Made by a program: the position numbers and the translations under genes. 64,000 nt of DNA. Origin: Salisapilia sapeloensis (lineage: Eukaryota > Oomycota > Peronosporomycetes > Peronosporales > Salisapiliaceae). Under the pieces are notes generated by a model. The model did not search any database, was not told where the DNA came from, and saw nothing but the letters and a program-made list of their open reading frames with translations. The stretch covers positions 1-64,000 of the forward strand of contig JAADVB010000011.1 of NCBI GenBank assembly GCA_023334545.1. Direction: 5' to 3'. Below, piece after piece: positions 54,803-64,000 of the stretch (position 1 is the first letter of the stretch; every line of letters starts with the position of its first letter).

Positions 54803-55989
54803 ATGGATGGTCTCTCGGATGCAGTGGGGAGCCTCCTTCGCTCTATCAATGTGCTCGGTGCTGACGTACGCTTTCGAACGGAAGAGCTGCGTGTCAAGTG
54901 CGACGAGATAGAGCGAATTTACAATGCGGAACGCCGTCGACTGGAAGATCAAGACCGTGCGAGGAAGATGGATGCTGAGACTAAGAAACGAGAGGCAGAT
55001 CATCATCGGTTGCAAACAGAACGAATGCAAAATTCTCTGGAATCTGCCTTGGAAAGAGCTCGTAGTATTCGTGGAGATAAGGTATCTTCAAAACTAGCTT
55101 CCAATATGAAGCCTACGTCGGTCCTCAGCAACAACGACCAAGTCGAGATGTCGACTCAATTGGACACGATCCTCACCATGGCACAACAGGCTAAAAGCAG
55201 TCCTCAACCAATAGAGTCTGATAATAACGCTTCCAACTATATGATGCCTCGTTCTCTTCGAAGAGCGATACGGACGTATCAAGAAGACATTCTTGACGAA
55301 GGTGCCAGCCCAGTCTTCCGTCACGACTTTGCGAAAAAGATGAACGAACATCTGAATGCATCCAACTATAAGGTACAAGTCGGTTACCGAGAACAAGTGC
55401 ATCGCTTGAGCCAGGCATACAAGCGTCTTGCTATGTTCCTAGATGAGCGGAAGGAGACTTCATCTGTACTACGCACCCAAGCTGTAGGCGCTAGAAGCAT
55501 ATACTTCCATGACTAGCGTACTAACTGCATTTGAACTAGTCGAGGCGACTAGTACGAGAGCTTGATACGGAAATGAATCGACTAGGAAAGCAGTGTCCAC
55601 CACCTCCCATCGTATCCCAAGAGGCCCACAAGTATCACCAAGCAGCTCTATTCAATCTCCGATCGAAAAGGCAGTCCTCTCTACTAGCATCAAAAGCTCA
55701 AGAACCCGCACAGGCACAACGACTGAATAAACTCGAACAGGCATGGCAGCAGAGTGTCCAAGACAATGATGCAGGTAAAAATGATCAACAAGTGGACGCA
55801 TTTAGCGACACAGTCTTCTACATCGTCCTCACCGACGTCTCTGAAGTCATTCTGGAAGAGTTTAAAAAGGTATACGCTGAAGGTCCACTGGACGACGAGC
55901 ATATGAAAGGATTACTACGGCTGATCCAGTTTGCCGATTCCGTCTGTCGGTCCAAAGGAAGAGCAGTATCAAGCGTAATTGCGTCATGA
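54803..55989 (+). CDS. Unrecognised coiled-coil protein
   Basis: Two exons (54803-55483, 55540-55989; 56 nt intron with a tactaac branch site) give 376 aa. Residues about 25-95 are a highly charged heptad-like coiled coil (RFRTEELRVKCDEIERIYNAERRRLEDQ, then Lys/Arg/Glu/Gln-rich). The middle is variable. The second half is helical (EQVHRLSQAYKRLAMFLDERKETS, then EFKKVYAEGPLDDEHMKGLLRLIQF). No catalytic motif, signal peptide or transmembrane helix. Divergent from the RING gene; tail-to-tail with LUC7 (101 bp). Being small, lacking an enzyme motif and heavily coiled, it may be a cytoskeletal or scaffold protein, but I do not recognise a family. Confidence 0.65.
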
Positions 55990-56090
55990 GTAGGAAAAGA
56001 GAGTACCAAGAGAGTGGAATAGGAAGATGTTGCATCCGTCTTATTGGCTTTCCATCAAACTAGAGAGATTCAGTACGAAAGAGTGGCTTC

Positions 56091-57338
56091 TTAACGTCGA
56101 CGACTGCGACTCGAGCTACGACTACGATGACGACGAGTGTGGCTCGAGCTGCGACTGCGATGGCGGCGGCTGTGACGGTCGCGAGACCTCGACCGGTCTC
56201 TCCTTCGGCTTCTCTCCCGACTACGACTACGGCTACGTCGATTCCTGGACTTTTCACGACTGCGACTACGCCGACTTGATGACTTTTGCTGTCTAAACTT
56301 ACGAATTAGCTTTATGCGTGGACATATAAAAAGATGAGAAACAAGACCTGGAACGAGATCTCGAGTCAGATGGAGGAAGCTGCTCACTCGGCTCTTCCTT
56401 CTTCTCCCCACCGTCCTTCTCTCGACTACGACGTCGACGTTCACGTCGGATTTCAGCGATTTCCTCCAATTTCTTACGGATCTGGAGGTACCCCAGATGC
56501 AACTTGCCACCAAAGTGATCGGCCAATCGTCGATCACTGTCAAAGATACTGAGGAACGCACCACAGACGTCACAGACACGTAGCTTTTGGTTGACGGTAG
56601 TACTGGCAAACGGATTGTCCTTGAGGAGTTGATTGCCTTCGGATCCAGGCATCATGTTTGGATTCGGAGTCGATGTGTCACCTGGGTTAGATGCCTGACT
56701 CGCTGTAACTGCTGGGCGGACGGAGCGCAGCATGGCGCTAGCCTGGATCTCTGCCTTCTTCTGTTGCAATGCCTCGACTTTCGACATCAATTCCATCGAT
56801 TTGTCCACCTCTCCTTCGTTTCCTATTCGTCGACAACGTTAAGTATTGTGCTCAGCATTTATGTATACAAATAGATGGAGATGATGTCAAGTAGAGCTCG
56901 TGTACCTGCATCCTCTGCTTTCTGCATGGTTTCCTGGATCTCGGCTGTGATTTCCAGCACCTCCTTTGTGTTTTCAACGTCCATGAGAGAAGGAGCTTTG
57001 GCTCCATCTTGTTCTTCCAGACGTTTCTGAGCTCTAGCGATCTTCTTCTCGACTTCGCCTTGATACCCACGAAGCTCTCGCTCGAGCTCTTGCTCATACC
57101 CGTAGTCGACGTTCAGACGTTCCATTTCATACTGATCGCGCAGTTTCGGAAGATGCCATTGCTCACATTCACCCATATCCATCTTGGTGTTCTGGAAGAG
57201 ATCGTTCGGGCACAGCCCGCACAAATAACGCTTGCAAACACGTCGATCTCGATAGTCTCGAATGTCTTCGTTCGGCTTGTCACCGTCACGATTCCGGCCC
57301 ATGAGCTCATCTAATAGAGCTCGTTGGGCGTCCATCAT
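56091..57338 (-). CDS. LUC7: LUC7-family U1 snRNP splicing factor
   Basis: Three exons (57338-56906, 56822-56348, 56292-56091) give 369 aa; introns are 83 and 55 nt. LUC7 proteins bind the U1 snRNP and affect 5' splice-site choice. Visible are the N-terminal ALLDELMGRNRDGD, the first zinc finger of the LUC7 CCCH type (CKRYLCGLCPNDLF..., ending GECEQWH), a long coiled coil (YEQELERELRGYQGEVEKKI), and a C2H2-like second finger CDVCGAFLSIF...HFGGKLHLGY (about 210-240). The third exon supplies a short RS-rich tail (SRRSRSREKSRNRRSRSR...). The start ATG lies at 57336-57338. Together with the SRSF1-like gene this is the second splicing factor in the window. Confidence 0.93.
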
Positions 57339-57690
57339 GCTCTTAGTATATCGTACTGCAAGACTCTAGCGCAAGGACAGACAGAGAGGAAGAGGATGGC
57401 ACTGCCCTTCGATCGCTTTACTTCAGTGCGACAGTATAATTCGAACCATCGGAGGCAAAGAAAACTGTTATATGCGGTAAAAGTATTATTCTTTTCAAAA
57501 ATAGCCATATTCGTCTAATATATCTATGCATAAATATAGCCGTTTCGTCATCAAAGTCACATATGATAGATATTTCAATAGCTAGCACTTTTTTCTTCAA
57601 ATGAACCGTCGAAGTATTTTAAAATTACTCCCTTAGCCGTAATATTACAGAACTGCTCCATTTGCAGTTCCCATCGGAAGAGTACAGACC
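57339..57690. promoter_or_regulatory. Divergent promoter region, LUC7 / F-box protein
   Basis: AT-rich spacer of 352 bp between outward-transcribed genes. Nothing else is visible: no repeat, RNA gene or supported frame. Confidence 0.4.
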
Positions 57691-58431
57691 ATGCTCCAGG
57701 CAGCGATTAGCCACAGAGCAGAGAAGACGCAGTCGGAGAGTCAACTTTTACGTCTTCCATATGAACTGCTTTTCCAAGTGGCATACTGTTTATCTGCAGA
57801 GGACTTATTGCGTGCTCGAATGACTTGCCACCTCGTCGATGATATGCTAAAAGCAGAGTCGGCACGCTTCTGGCTTCACGCCAGTCTCCAACGAAAGGCA
57901 CGGGTGCGATCAGGGTACAACAGACAAACATCTCGTTCGCTCATGCTAGAGGCATTGGAGCATGTGCTGCCAGCGATCATCCGGCCAAGTGACCCGGTCG
58001 AGATGCTGGCAAGGGGAACTGGTATTAGTCGAGCACTCAAGTGGGTTTACCTCAATGCTGATTGGGTACGGAAGCAGCATCTACCTGCTTTAGATGTAGT
58101 AGATGAGAGACTCTCCTTCCGGACAGGTGACGTCGCATTCGAAGTCTTCCGTCACATGCCGGACAAACAGCATTTAGGCATTCAAGTGCAGCGAAATGAA
58201 GAGAGAACGGTAGAGCTCATTCATGTCCCTGCCAATGTGTACCAAAAGCTACAGACAGACCCTTTTAGCTTCGTCGCCGCCGAGACGCTAAGTGAGCTGG
58301 AGGTCCTGTCCAACTGGCATCTAGCAACCGTCGCCTTTGTGACCATGACACTCATCTTCATCGGTCAGTATGCTAGTGACATGGCACGTGCATACGTCCT
58401 TCCTCCAGACTTTACCTGGTACGGTCTCTAA
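57691..58431 (+). CDS. F-box protein with C-terminal transmembrane helix
   Basis: Protein of 246 aa, single exon. The N-terminal F-box (about 21-60, LLRLPYELLFQVAYCLSAEDLLRARMTCHL in two parts) should bind Skp1. The central 120 residues are unrecognised. A hydrophobic stretch near the C-terminus (about 211-226, LATVAFVTMTLIFIGQ) looks like a tail anchor, followed by about 20 residues ending WYGL. If real, this would be an SCF adaptor fixed on a membrane. Start at ATG 57691. It lies 115 bp upstream of the giant membrane protein on the same strand. Confidence 0.68.
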   Translation: MLQAAISHRAEKTQSESQLLRLPYELLFQVAYCLSAEDLLRARMTCHLVDDMLKAESARFWLHASLQRKARVRSGYNRQTSRSLMLEALEHVLPAIIRPSDPVEMLARGTGISRALKWVYLNADWVRKQHLPALDVVDERLSFRTGDVAFEVFRHMPDKQHLGIQVQRNEERTVELIHVPANVYQKLQTDPFSFVAAETLSELEVLSNWHLATVAFVTMTLIFIGQYASDMARAYVLPPDFTWYGL

Positions 58432-58546
58432 CTCCAGACATAAGTGGGGATTTTTTCATAAAATAAATAGTACATTCTTTACTGTGCGTATCTAGAGGAT
58501 GGTAACGGTTTGTCCGTTTCCAGAATTTCGTTGTGATCCTGAAAGC

Positions 58547-61500
58547 ATGACGACTAGGATGTACGCCTTCTTGGTGATCCTACTCGTGGCTACTGTCGAA
58601 GGGCAGACGACAGACTATCTGGGGTACCCGGACACAGCCTATTCGAAATCAAGAGAGCTAGAAAAATTTTCGTGTGAAGGTGGACCAGCATTCTGCCCTT
58701 TCAACGGCCAGTATGCTTACGCTGGTGGCAGTCTCACTGTCACTATTCTCGAAATGGTAAATCTGCCGAATGAAGATGACTTTGGACTTACTGGAATTGC
58801 TACAGACGCGTATGTTCGTGCATCTATCGGCGACAACGTTCGGACTTCCAGTGTCATTAACAATGATTTAAACCCCAAGTGGCCTCCTTGTAGTTTGCCA
58901 AAGTGTGCTGGTGATGGAGATGTCGTACGAGATCTCGACTTTGGGTTTCGGAAAGCTGGTACAGAACTACTTGTGGAAGTACTGGATGCTGACTCTGGCT
59001 TTGCCTTTGGCGATGATCCTATCTGGGCAGTTCGACTGCATACCATTTATTGTTCAGCTTATACAGCTCCTGTACAAGCGATTCCAGACAGCGAAGCATC
59101 CAGTTGGCAAATGCCTCGCCAGCCACTGTGCGTCGAGGAAAGATGGGTGCCATTGACGGATGAAGGAACTTGCATCGAGAACGGTCAGATCAGCACGACG
59201 ACGCCATGCATGCGGCTAAGAATGACTGCCTTGCCTTTTCAAATTCGCGTGGAAGAGACTTTCGTTTCAGGGTCCGTCGTGAATGGAGGCATGGGTGGCT
59301 ACTTTCCGAATCAAGAGGCATGGATATATGGTCGCGTTTATTCTGCATCCAACTTGCAGCTGAACTCGTACTATCGCATGCTGCAGTCGAGTGGAGGACA
59401 CTTGGTACGTTCAGACAGTGCATCGTTAAATGACAAAGGTAATTCTTCGCTCATCTCTCGCTTCGGATACGCACCATACGCCCGTATTACCACTAACTTC
59501 GACAGCAAATGGTTTGTCTTTCGACGTGTCGATGACATTGCTGCCGTCCCATTGCCAAATTGGCTCAACTCGAGTTATAACTGGACTGAAGAGAGGGAGT
59601 GGGCGCAACTAGTTGGTGTAGCTGGCGACTTCCAAGCCGTTGCACGCAATGTATCAGCTCATCCGATCAACAAATACGGTGATGCATTTGACCACGGTGT
59701 GATCACGGGGATGAACGTACCGCAGAATTATACTGAATTCACGCTAAGCATGTACTTCATCGTACTCGTACCCCATGAGTTCCGAGATATCATTCCAATT
59801 ATTTACTCGAAAGACTTCGATCGAGGTACGTTCATCAAGGTATCGCTGTGGTACTCGCCTAATTTATTCCTCGCCTACCTTGTCTTTCGGTATCTACAGC
59901 GTATGAACTGGCGGATTGAAAGAGTGCAGTCGTACCTAGCAACCAAAGTTGTTAATGAGACAGAAGTTACGAATGCAATGGCGGGTACGACATCCGCGAC
60001 AAAAACTTCTAGTGAAGCTACGAGTAAAGTTGGGAAGGGGTATCAACCAAGGAATGTTGTGTCACAACTGCTGACTATCACCGACGACAGTGAAGACACT
60101 GGCATCGAGTTTCGGCGTAATCTTTTTTATTCCAAGATTGCAGTCGCCCTCATCCTTGCTTCTCCTTTGCTCACGTTGATATCTTGGGGCGTCACATGCA
60201 TTTACCTCGTTACACCGCCTGCCTTTGGCTATGGACTCATCTTTCTTGGTGTTGGCGGATTACTCGCTTGCTATGGAACCTGTCGTTGGGTGGAGATGGG
60301 ATGGCGAATGACCGGTACGGTGCTCAAGCTGCTTGCTATCTTTATCGTCTTTATCTTTATCTTTTTGCTTTGCTCAACCTTTACGGATCCAAGAGTCTAT
60401 ATAGACAATGAAGATCTTGATTTTTTCTCCCTCACAGCTACCTTCCTATCGCTCAACATGATGCCACTTATATGGCTTGCTTTCACGAACGATCGCAAGT
60501 TGACCATGTCGTTATCAAATGTACTCAAGGATGTTTCCACTTCTAGAACCCCGCAAAAGCATAAATCAGGATCAACAGACCAGTTAAATACACGGCGCAA
60601 AGCATCCGTCTTCCAGCCTCTTATGGGTGACCACTATACGATCGAGCGATCGATCCCAGGCTTCAGGTATGCAGACATCCTCCAAAATGCCTTTGTGACA
60701 TCACCCGAGAAAAGGAAGCGAATGAATGTTTGGTACTACGCTAGTGCAGTAGCTTTGCTCATGCTATACTGCACAATAGCTGCGGTGAAGACAATTTACG
60801 GTGCGCAAAGCGTGGGTGTGTTGTGCACGGTTGTGTTAGTGGACGCATGCATCTATATGATGCACCGAGGATACTTGACATGGTCTCCGGGTCGCATTGT
60901 ATTCTTAATGAGCAGCGTCCGCACGTGTCTCGTGGCTACTTGTGGGACATACTGGATCCTTGGTCATGCTTGCTTGTTCATGGTTTTCGGTACAGCACTA
61001 TGCCGAGAGATTATAGGTAAAAACTTACCACGCATGAACAAGCAAGAAGCTGGCGGCGTCACATTCTTTGGGCATGACTATAAACAAAAAAAGCACCTCG
61101 ATTTGTCCACGACACCCGAGTTTGCACTAGGATTCCTTTCCTTTTTCTACATCTTCCTACTTCTGGCTGTCGCTTTCGGCACAGATCCTGACGATGAAGT
61201 CCGGCTACCTGTCTTTGGTCAGAAATGGCCTTTGTGGGTGTTTGGGGTCATTGCTTTTATCGTCGTCCTCTTCGTTGGTATCTCCCTCGCCACGTCACGA
61301 GCATTCTTCTTGCAAAAGGAGCAGCTTTTAACAGACTATGCAGCCAATGTGTATTTATTCGTAAAGCCTTTTAAGCTGCCATTCATCTTAGCTGCAGCTT
61401 CAGAAATACTGGTCATTTGTGCCGGGCTCTTTGTATACGCTTCGACATTGTCCACTTTTGTGCTCGTGACATCCATCTTTCTTCCTCTTATTCTCATGCT

Positions 61501-64000
61501 CATGCTTGCGGTCTACTCCCAATGGCAAAAGAACGATTACCGTTTAGTCATTTGGCCACCTGAGGAATCGGAAGAAGATTTTCTGAACGAAGAGGATATA
61601 CTAGATGTAGAAACAGCCATGGAACGAGAGGCGGAGCTCATGCGAGAGACGTTTGTTTTGCCCTCTGTAAAAGAAGAAGAGGCAAACATCTTTCAATCGG
61701 ACACTGGGTTTACGATGCCAACTTTACCTCCAAAACATTTATTAGAAAAGAAGGCCTTACTCGAGGATACACCTGATACAAGTTCCGACACTAAACAGGC
61801 TGGAGAGACAAGCGAAAGTCATGTTCGAAGAGCACGCAAATCTTATTTGCTTTCAAAAGGAAGAAAAAGCAAACAACAAGTTGATACACCTGATGCTACT
61901 TCATCCGTTCATCAATCTGATCCCCCCAAAACATCCGCACAGCGTAATGTAAAGTCTTTATTGGCTTTATTTTGGAGGCAAGCTGTAGAAAAATTAAACT
62001 TCCTTCCAGCTCTTCGTTCAGTCATGTCGAAAAGACCAGGCTTTACGAAGAACCAGCGTTTCCATGCACCGTCGTTCGTTCCAACCCTTTTTTCTTCTCA
62101 TGTTAGTGGTCCAGAAGTAAAGGAAGAAGCGTCGAAGGACGAACGTGATGATGTGGATGTGGACTTTGCTCAAATGACATTGTATGACGCTTACCAGCAA
62201 GGCTACTTACTTCCAGAGGATTATATGACTATTTCGTGCTTTGTTAGCTTACTTGCTCTTCTGTTCCTCTACGGCGTAATCTTGTCAGCGACTGAGACTC
62301 CGTCCTGGCTTGGCCACTTGATATGGACCGGATCCTATTTTCTACTTTTTACGCTTGCACCAACTTTCAAGTACTTTCGTATTGCTGAAACTACTGAAGA
62401 CATGAAGTACACTTTCGGATTTGGCTACTCTCTGGGCTGGATCACAGGCTTTGTACTCTTCTTTGCTGTGTTAAAGGCGAGCGTAAATCAAGCCGAGTCA
62501 CTCGTCATATTGTCAGTTTTGGTACTATACCCCATATTCCTCCTCTTCATCGTCACCTTGGTCAAGTGGAAGGATGAGCAGTTCCTCATTACACGTCCTA
62601 CACGCCGTATATTGAGCCTATGCTCCTTCTTTATTGCTTTCTGGATCATGGAAATGTACGTGTATGTTGGCGTGGTGTTTGGAGCATTCCTAACGTTCAT
62701 TGCTTCTCTGGGCATATTCGTGAGTTTCTTGCTTCTCAAGTGGATTCAAAACGATATGTATCTTTCCCCATTCTACCAGCGCCGAGCGAATTTATCAGTA
62801 CTTGGGGCCACATGCATGATCATAGCAGCAGGCCTATTTTTTGGTCTAGACTTCTTCTACTGTCTCTCATTCGCTTTCATTGTACTGATCGTCAAGTACA
62901 TGCTGCTGATAGTGGCCAACTACTTCATGGGCAAGGATGACACGGAGCTCTTCTACACCCCATACTTGTTCCCAGTCTTCTCGTACAATGCCTACACGAA
63001 TAATGTCGTCGAGGAGACATCCAATGTCCGAAACCTGTACATCGTACTCGGGCTCTTCTTCATGTGGGGTGTAGCTGGTGTCATGTTCTTTGATCCTCTT
63101 GGCTTTGGCATCGGCATGTGCAGTCTTTCACTTCTGACCTTCGCGGTCGTAACCTCTCACCTGTGTGCGGTCACACCAGTGCGCATGGCCATTGCTGCAA
63201 AGTACGTAAACGATATGATTCTGAAAGACGCAAGTGTAGCAGCAATGGATGCTGCTAACATTCGTTCACATCCCTTCGTGCTAGAATGTCAAGAGTTTGT
63301 CGAGCTCGCAAGGCAAGAAGAGTTGACCGAATTGGAATTCCAGGCAATCGCTATTGGCGGTGCTGCTGCTACAGCTTTTGCAAAGAAAAAGAAGGAGCTT
63401 GCTGCCGAAAGTAGCATGTCAGATAACCAAGAAAAAGATTATCGCGCTGTGTCTAGAGAGACTGCTGGCGACGTAGCTATCGACATCGATGATATGGAAC
63501 ACTCTTTGTACTCGAAGAGCAATTCAGACGATGGGCAGGGTTTGTTTACATGCTCTGAGATATATGAAGAGATATTTTTAAAAGCTCATGGACCCTTTGG
63601 CTTTCTCTATGGAGCTACATTACCATTTCGACTCTACAGATTCCTCGAATGGAAATACTTTCCTGCCGTTCGCCGTAGAAGAGAAAAGCGAGCACGAGCT
63701 CGGAAGCGCGCGCAGTTGAATGCAGAAAATGACGCCTCCATGTCTGAAGCAGACGATCTCCAAGCTCTTGAACAGGGTAAAAACGAAAAAGTTGAAAAAT
63801 GGAAATCATCTGCAGTACTTGTCGAGTCCTTGTTGACGCTTCCGAAACTCGACAAAAAACTAGATATAGCATTTTATGAAGAAACTCGTTGCGTGATTCA
63901 CTTCCAGCTATTGCTTTTGACCGCAGCAGACGCGCGACTGAATCGAGAAAAGATATTGTTCCAACAATTTTTGCGAGAAAATCGATTTAAGCTCATGTCG
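58547..64000 (+). CDS. Giant C2-domain multi-pass membrane protein (partial, runs off right edge)
   Basis: I followed this frame codon by codon from ATG 58547 to the last base; all 1818 codons are open and no stop is reached. A signal peptide (MYAFLVILLVATVEG) precedes a C2-like beta domain (about 60-170; SLTVTILEMVNLP, TDAYVRASIG, NNDLNPKWPP, LLVEVLDADSGF). An extracellular-type Cys-containing region follows, then at least 15 hydrophobic segments in clusters. The first of these is near residue 525 (SKIAVALILASPLLTLISWG) and more follow throughout. Two long hydrophilic loops (about 1015-1200 and about 1590-1690, rich in Glu/Lys/Ser) separate them. The C-terminus is cytosolic-like and charged. 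The family is unknown to me. A sensor, scramblase or transporter-like role is only a guess, and the 3' end is missing. Confidence 0.78.
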   Translation, partial: MTTRMYAFLVILLVATVEGQTTDYLGYPDTAYSKSRELEKFSCEGGPAFCPFNGQYAYAGGSLTVTILEMVNLPNEDDFGLTGIATDAYVRASIGDNVRTSSVINNDLNPKWPPCSLPKCAGDGDVVRDLDFGFRKAGTELLVEVLDADSGFAFGDDPIWAVRLHTIYCSAYTAPVQAIPDSEASSWQMPRQPLCVEERWVPLTDEGTCIENGQISTTTPCMRLRMTALPFQIRVEETFVSGSVVNGGMGGYFPNQEAWIYGRVYSASNLQLNSYYRMLQSSGGHLVRSDSASLNDKGNSSLISRFGYAPYARITTNFDSKWFVFRRVDDIAAVPLPNWLNSSYNWTEEREWAQLVGVAGDFQAVARNVSAHPINKYGDAFDHGVITGMNVPQNYTEFTLSMYFIVLVPHEFRDIIPIIYSKDFDRGTFIKVSLWYSPNLFLAYLVFRYLQRMNWRIERVQSYLATKVVNETEVTNAMAGTTSATKTSSEATSKVGKGYQPRNVVSQLLTITDDSEDTGIEFRRNLFYSKIAVALILASPLLTLISWGVTCIYLVTPPAFGYGLIFLGVGGLLACYGTCRWVEMGWRMTGTVLKLLAIFIVFIFIFLLCSTFTDPRVYIDNEDLDFFSLTATFLSLNMMPLIWLAFTNDRKLTMSLSNVLKDVSTSRTPQKHKSGSTDQLNTRRKASVFQPLMGDHYTIERSIPGFRYADILQNAFVTSPEKRKRMNVWYYASAVALLMLYCTIAAVKTIYGAQSVGVLCTVVLVDACIYMMHRGYLTWSPGRIVFLMSSVRTCLVATCGTYWILGHACLFMVFGTALCREIIGKNLPRMNKQEAGGVTFFGHDYKQKKHLDLSTTPEFALGFLSFFYIFLLLAVAFGTDPDDEVRLPVFGQKWPLWVFGVIAFIVVLFVGISLATSRAFFLQKEQLLTDYAANVYLFVKPFKLPFILAAASEILVICAGLFVYASTLSTFVLVTSIFLPLILMLMLAVYSQWQKNDYRLVIWPPEESEEDFLNEEDILDVETAMEREAELMRETFVLPSVKEEEANIFQSDTGFTMPTLPPKHLLEKKALLEDTPDTSSDTKQAGETSESHVRRARKSYLLSKGRKSKQQVDTPDATSSVHQSDPPKTSAQRNVKSLLALFWRQAVEKLNFLPALRSVMSKRPGFTKNQRFHAPSFVPTLFSSHVSGPEVKEEASKDERDDVDVDFAQMTLYDAYQQGYLLPEDYMTISCFVSLLALLFLYGVILSATETPSWLGHLIWTGSYFLLFTLAPTFKYFRIAETTEDMKYTFGFGYSLGWITGFVLFFAVLKASVNQAESLVILSVLVLYPIFLLFIVTLVKWKDEQFLITRPTRRILSLCSFFIAFWIMEMYVYVGVVFGAFLTFIASLGIFVSFLLLKWIQNDMYLSPFYQRRANLSVLGATCMIIAAGLFFGLDFFYCLSFAFIVLIVKYMLLIVANYFMGKDDTELFYTPYLFPVFSYNAYTNNVVEETSNVRNLYIVLGLFFMWGVAGVMFFDPLGFGIGMCSLSLLTFAVVTSHLCAVTPVRMAIAAKYVNDMILKDASVAAMDAANIRSHPFVLECQEFVELARQEELTELEFQAIAIGGAAATAFAKKKKELAAESSMSDNQEKDYRAVSRETAGDVAIDIDDMEHSLYSKSNSDDGQGLFTCSEIYEEIFLKAHGPFGFLYGATLPFRLYRFLEWKYFPAVRRRREKRARARKRAQLNAENDASMSEADDLQALEQGKNEKVEKWKSSAVLVESLLTLPKLDKKLDIAFYEETRCVIHFQLLLLTAADARLNREKILFQQFLRENRFKLMS

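Noticed and set aside
54550-54864. 104-codon + frame overlapping the coiled-coil gene start
   Set aside because: Out of frame with the supported gene, Ser-rich and without recognisable features.

Overview
The window is nuclear DNA of a flagellate eukaryote with a compact genome. It is most likely an oomycete (stramenopile), possibly an Albugo-like one; the genus is inference only. The evidence is as follows. Most coding frames are long and have zero to five introns. Most introns whose ends I could fix are 52-60 nt, with gt...ag ends and in places a tactaac-like branch site. Genes are packed head-to-head and tail-to-tail, with tail-to-tail gaps of 34-326 bp, most under 110 bp. There is an axonemal dynein heavy chain, so the organism makes cilia or zoospores. 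A protein joining START-like, FYVE and GAF regions is also present, an arrangement I associate with oomycetes. I saw no tRNA, rRNA, CRISPR array, intact mobile element or virus.

Layout from left to right: ARPC1 actin nucleator (331-1764 +); SET-domain protein (1799-3166 -); PH-like protein (3461-4885 +); domesticated pogo/Tigger-type transposase (4993-6867 -); RNase P/MRP subunit RPP40 (7010-8200 +); theta-class GST (8944-9612 +); membrane-anchored tandem HtrA/DEG7-like protease (9704-12996 -); FEX/CrcB-type fluoride exporter (13734-14924 +); SRSF1-like splicing factor (15126-16085 +); UDP-GlcNAc pyrophosphorylase (16412-17997 -); F-box/SNF2/RING protein (18188-22024 +); aspartyl/asparaginyl beta-hydroxylase (22069-23212 -); GINS subunit PSF3 (23421-24077 +); exocyst Sec8 (24168-26842 +); basic nuclear-type protein (26941-27987 -); WD40/ePHD/double-bromodomain protein (28364-34474 +); FYVE/GAF protein (34656-37013 -); Integrator subunit 6 (37470-40322 +); inner-arm axonemal dynein heavy chain (40556-53298 +); RING membrane protein (53385-54156 -); coiled-coil protein (54803-55989 +); LUC7 splicing factor (56091-57338 -); F-box membrane protein (57691-58431 +); and a very large C2/multi-pass membrane protein that runs off the right edge (58547-64000 +).

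These are mostly housekeeping genes. They fall into RNA processing (RPP40, SRSF1-like, LUC7, INTS6), chromatin and replication (SET, SNF2, BRWD-like, PSF3), trafficking and membranes (Sec8, FYVE protein, C2 protein), cytoskeleton and flagella (ARPC1, dynein), and metabolism or stress (UAP1, GST, HtrA, FEX). They share no pathway or operon-like logic beyond shared short promoters. The most interesting items are the ePHD inserted into a BRWD-type protein, a transposase-derived protein that has lost catalytic acids, an F-box/SNF2/RING fusion, a Sec8 gene whose exons do not join in frame, palindromic DNA in two promoter regions, and the giant C2 membrane protein.
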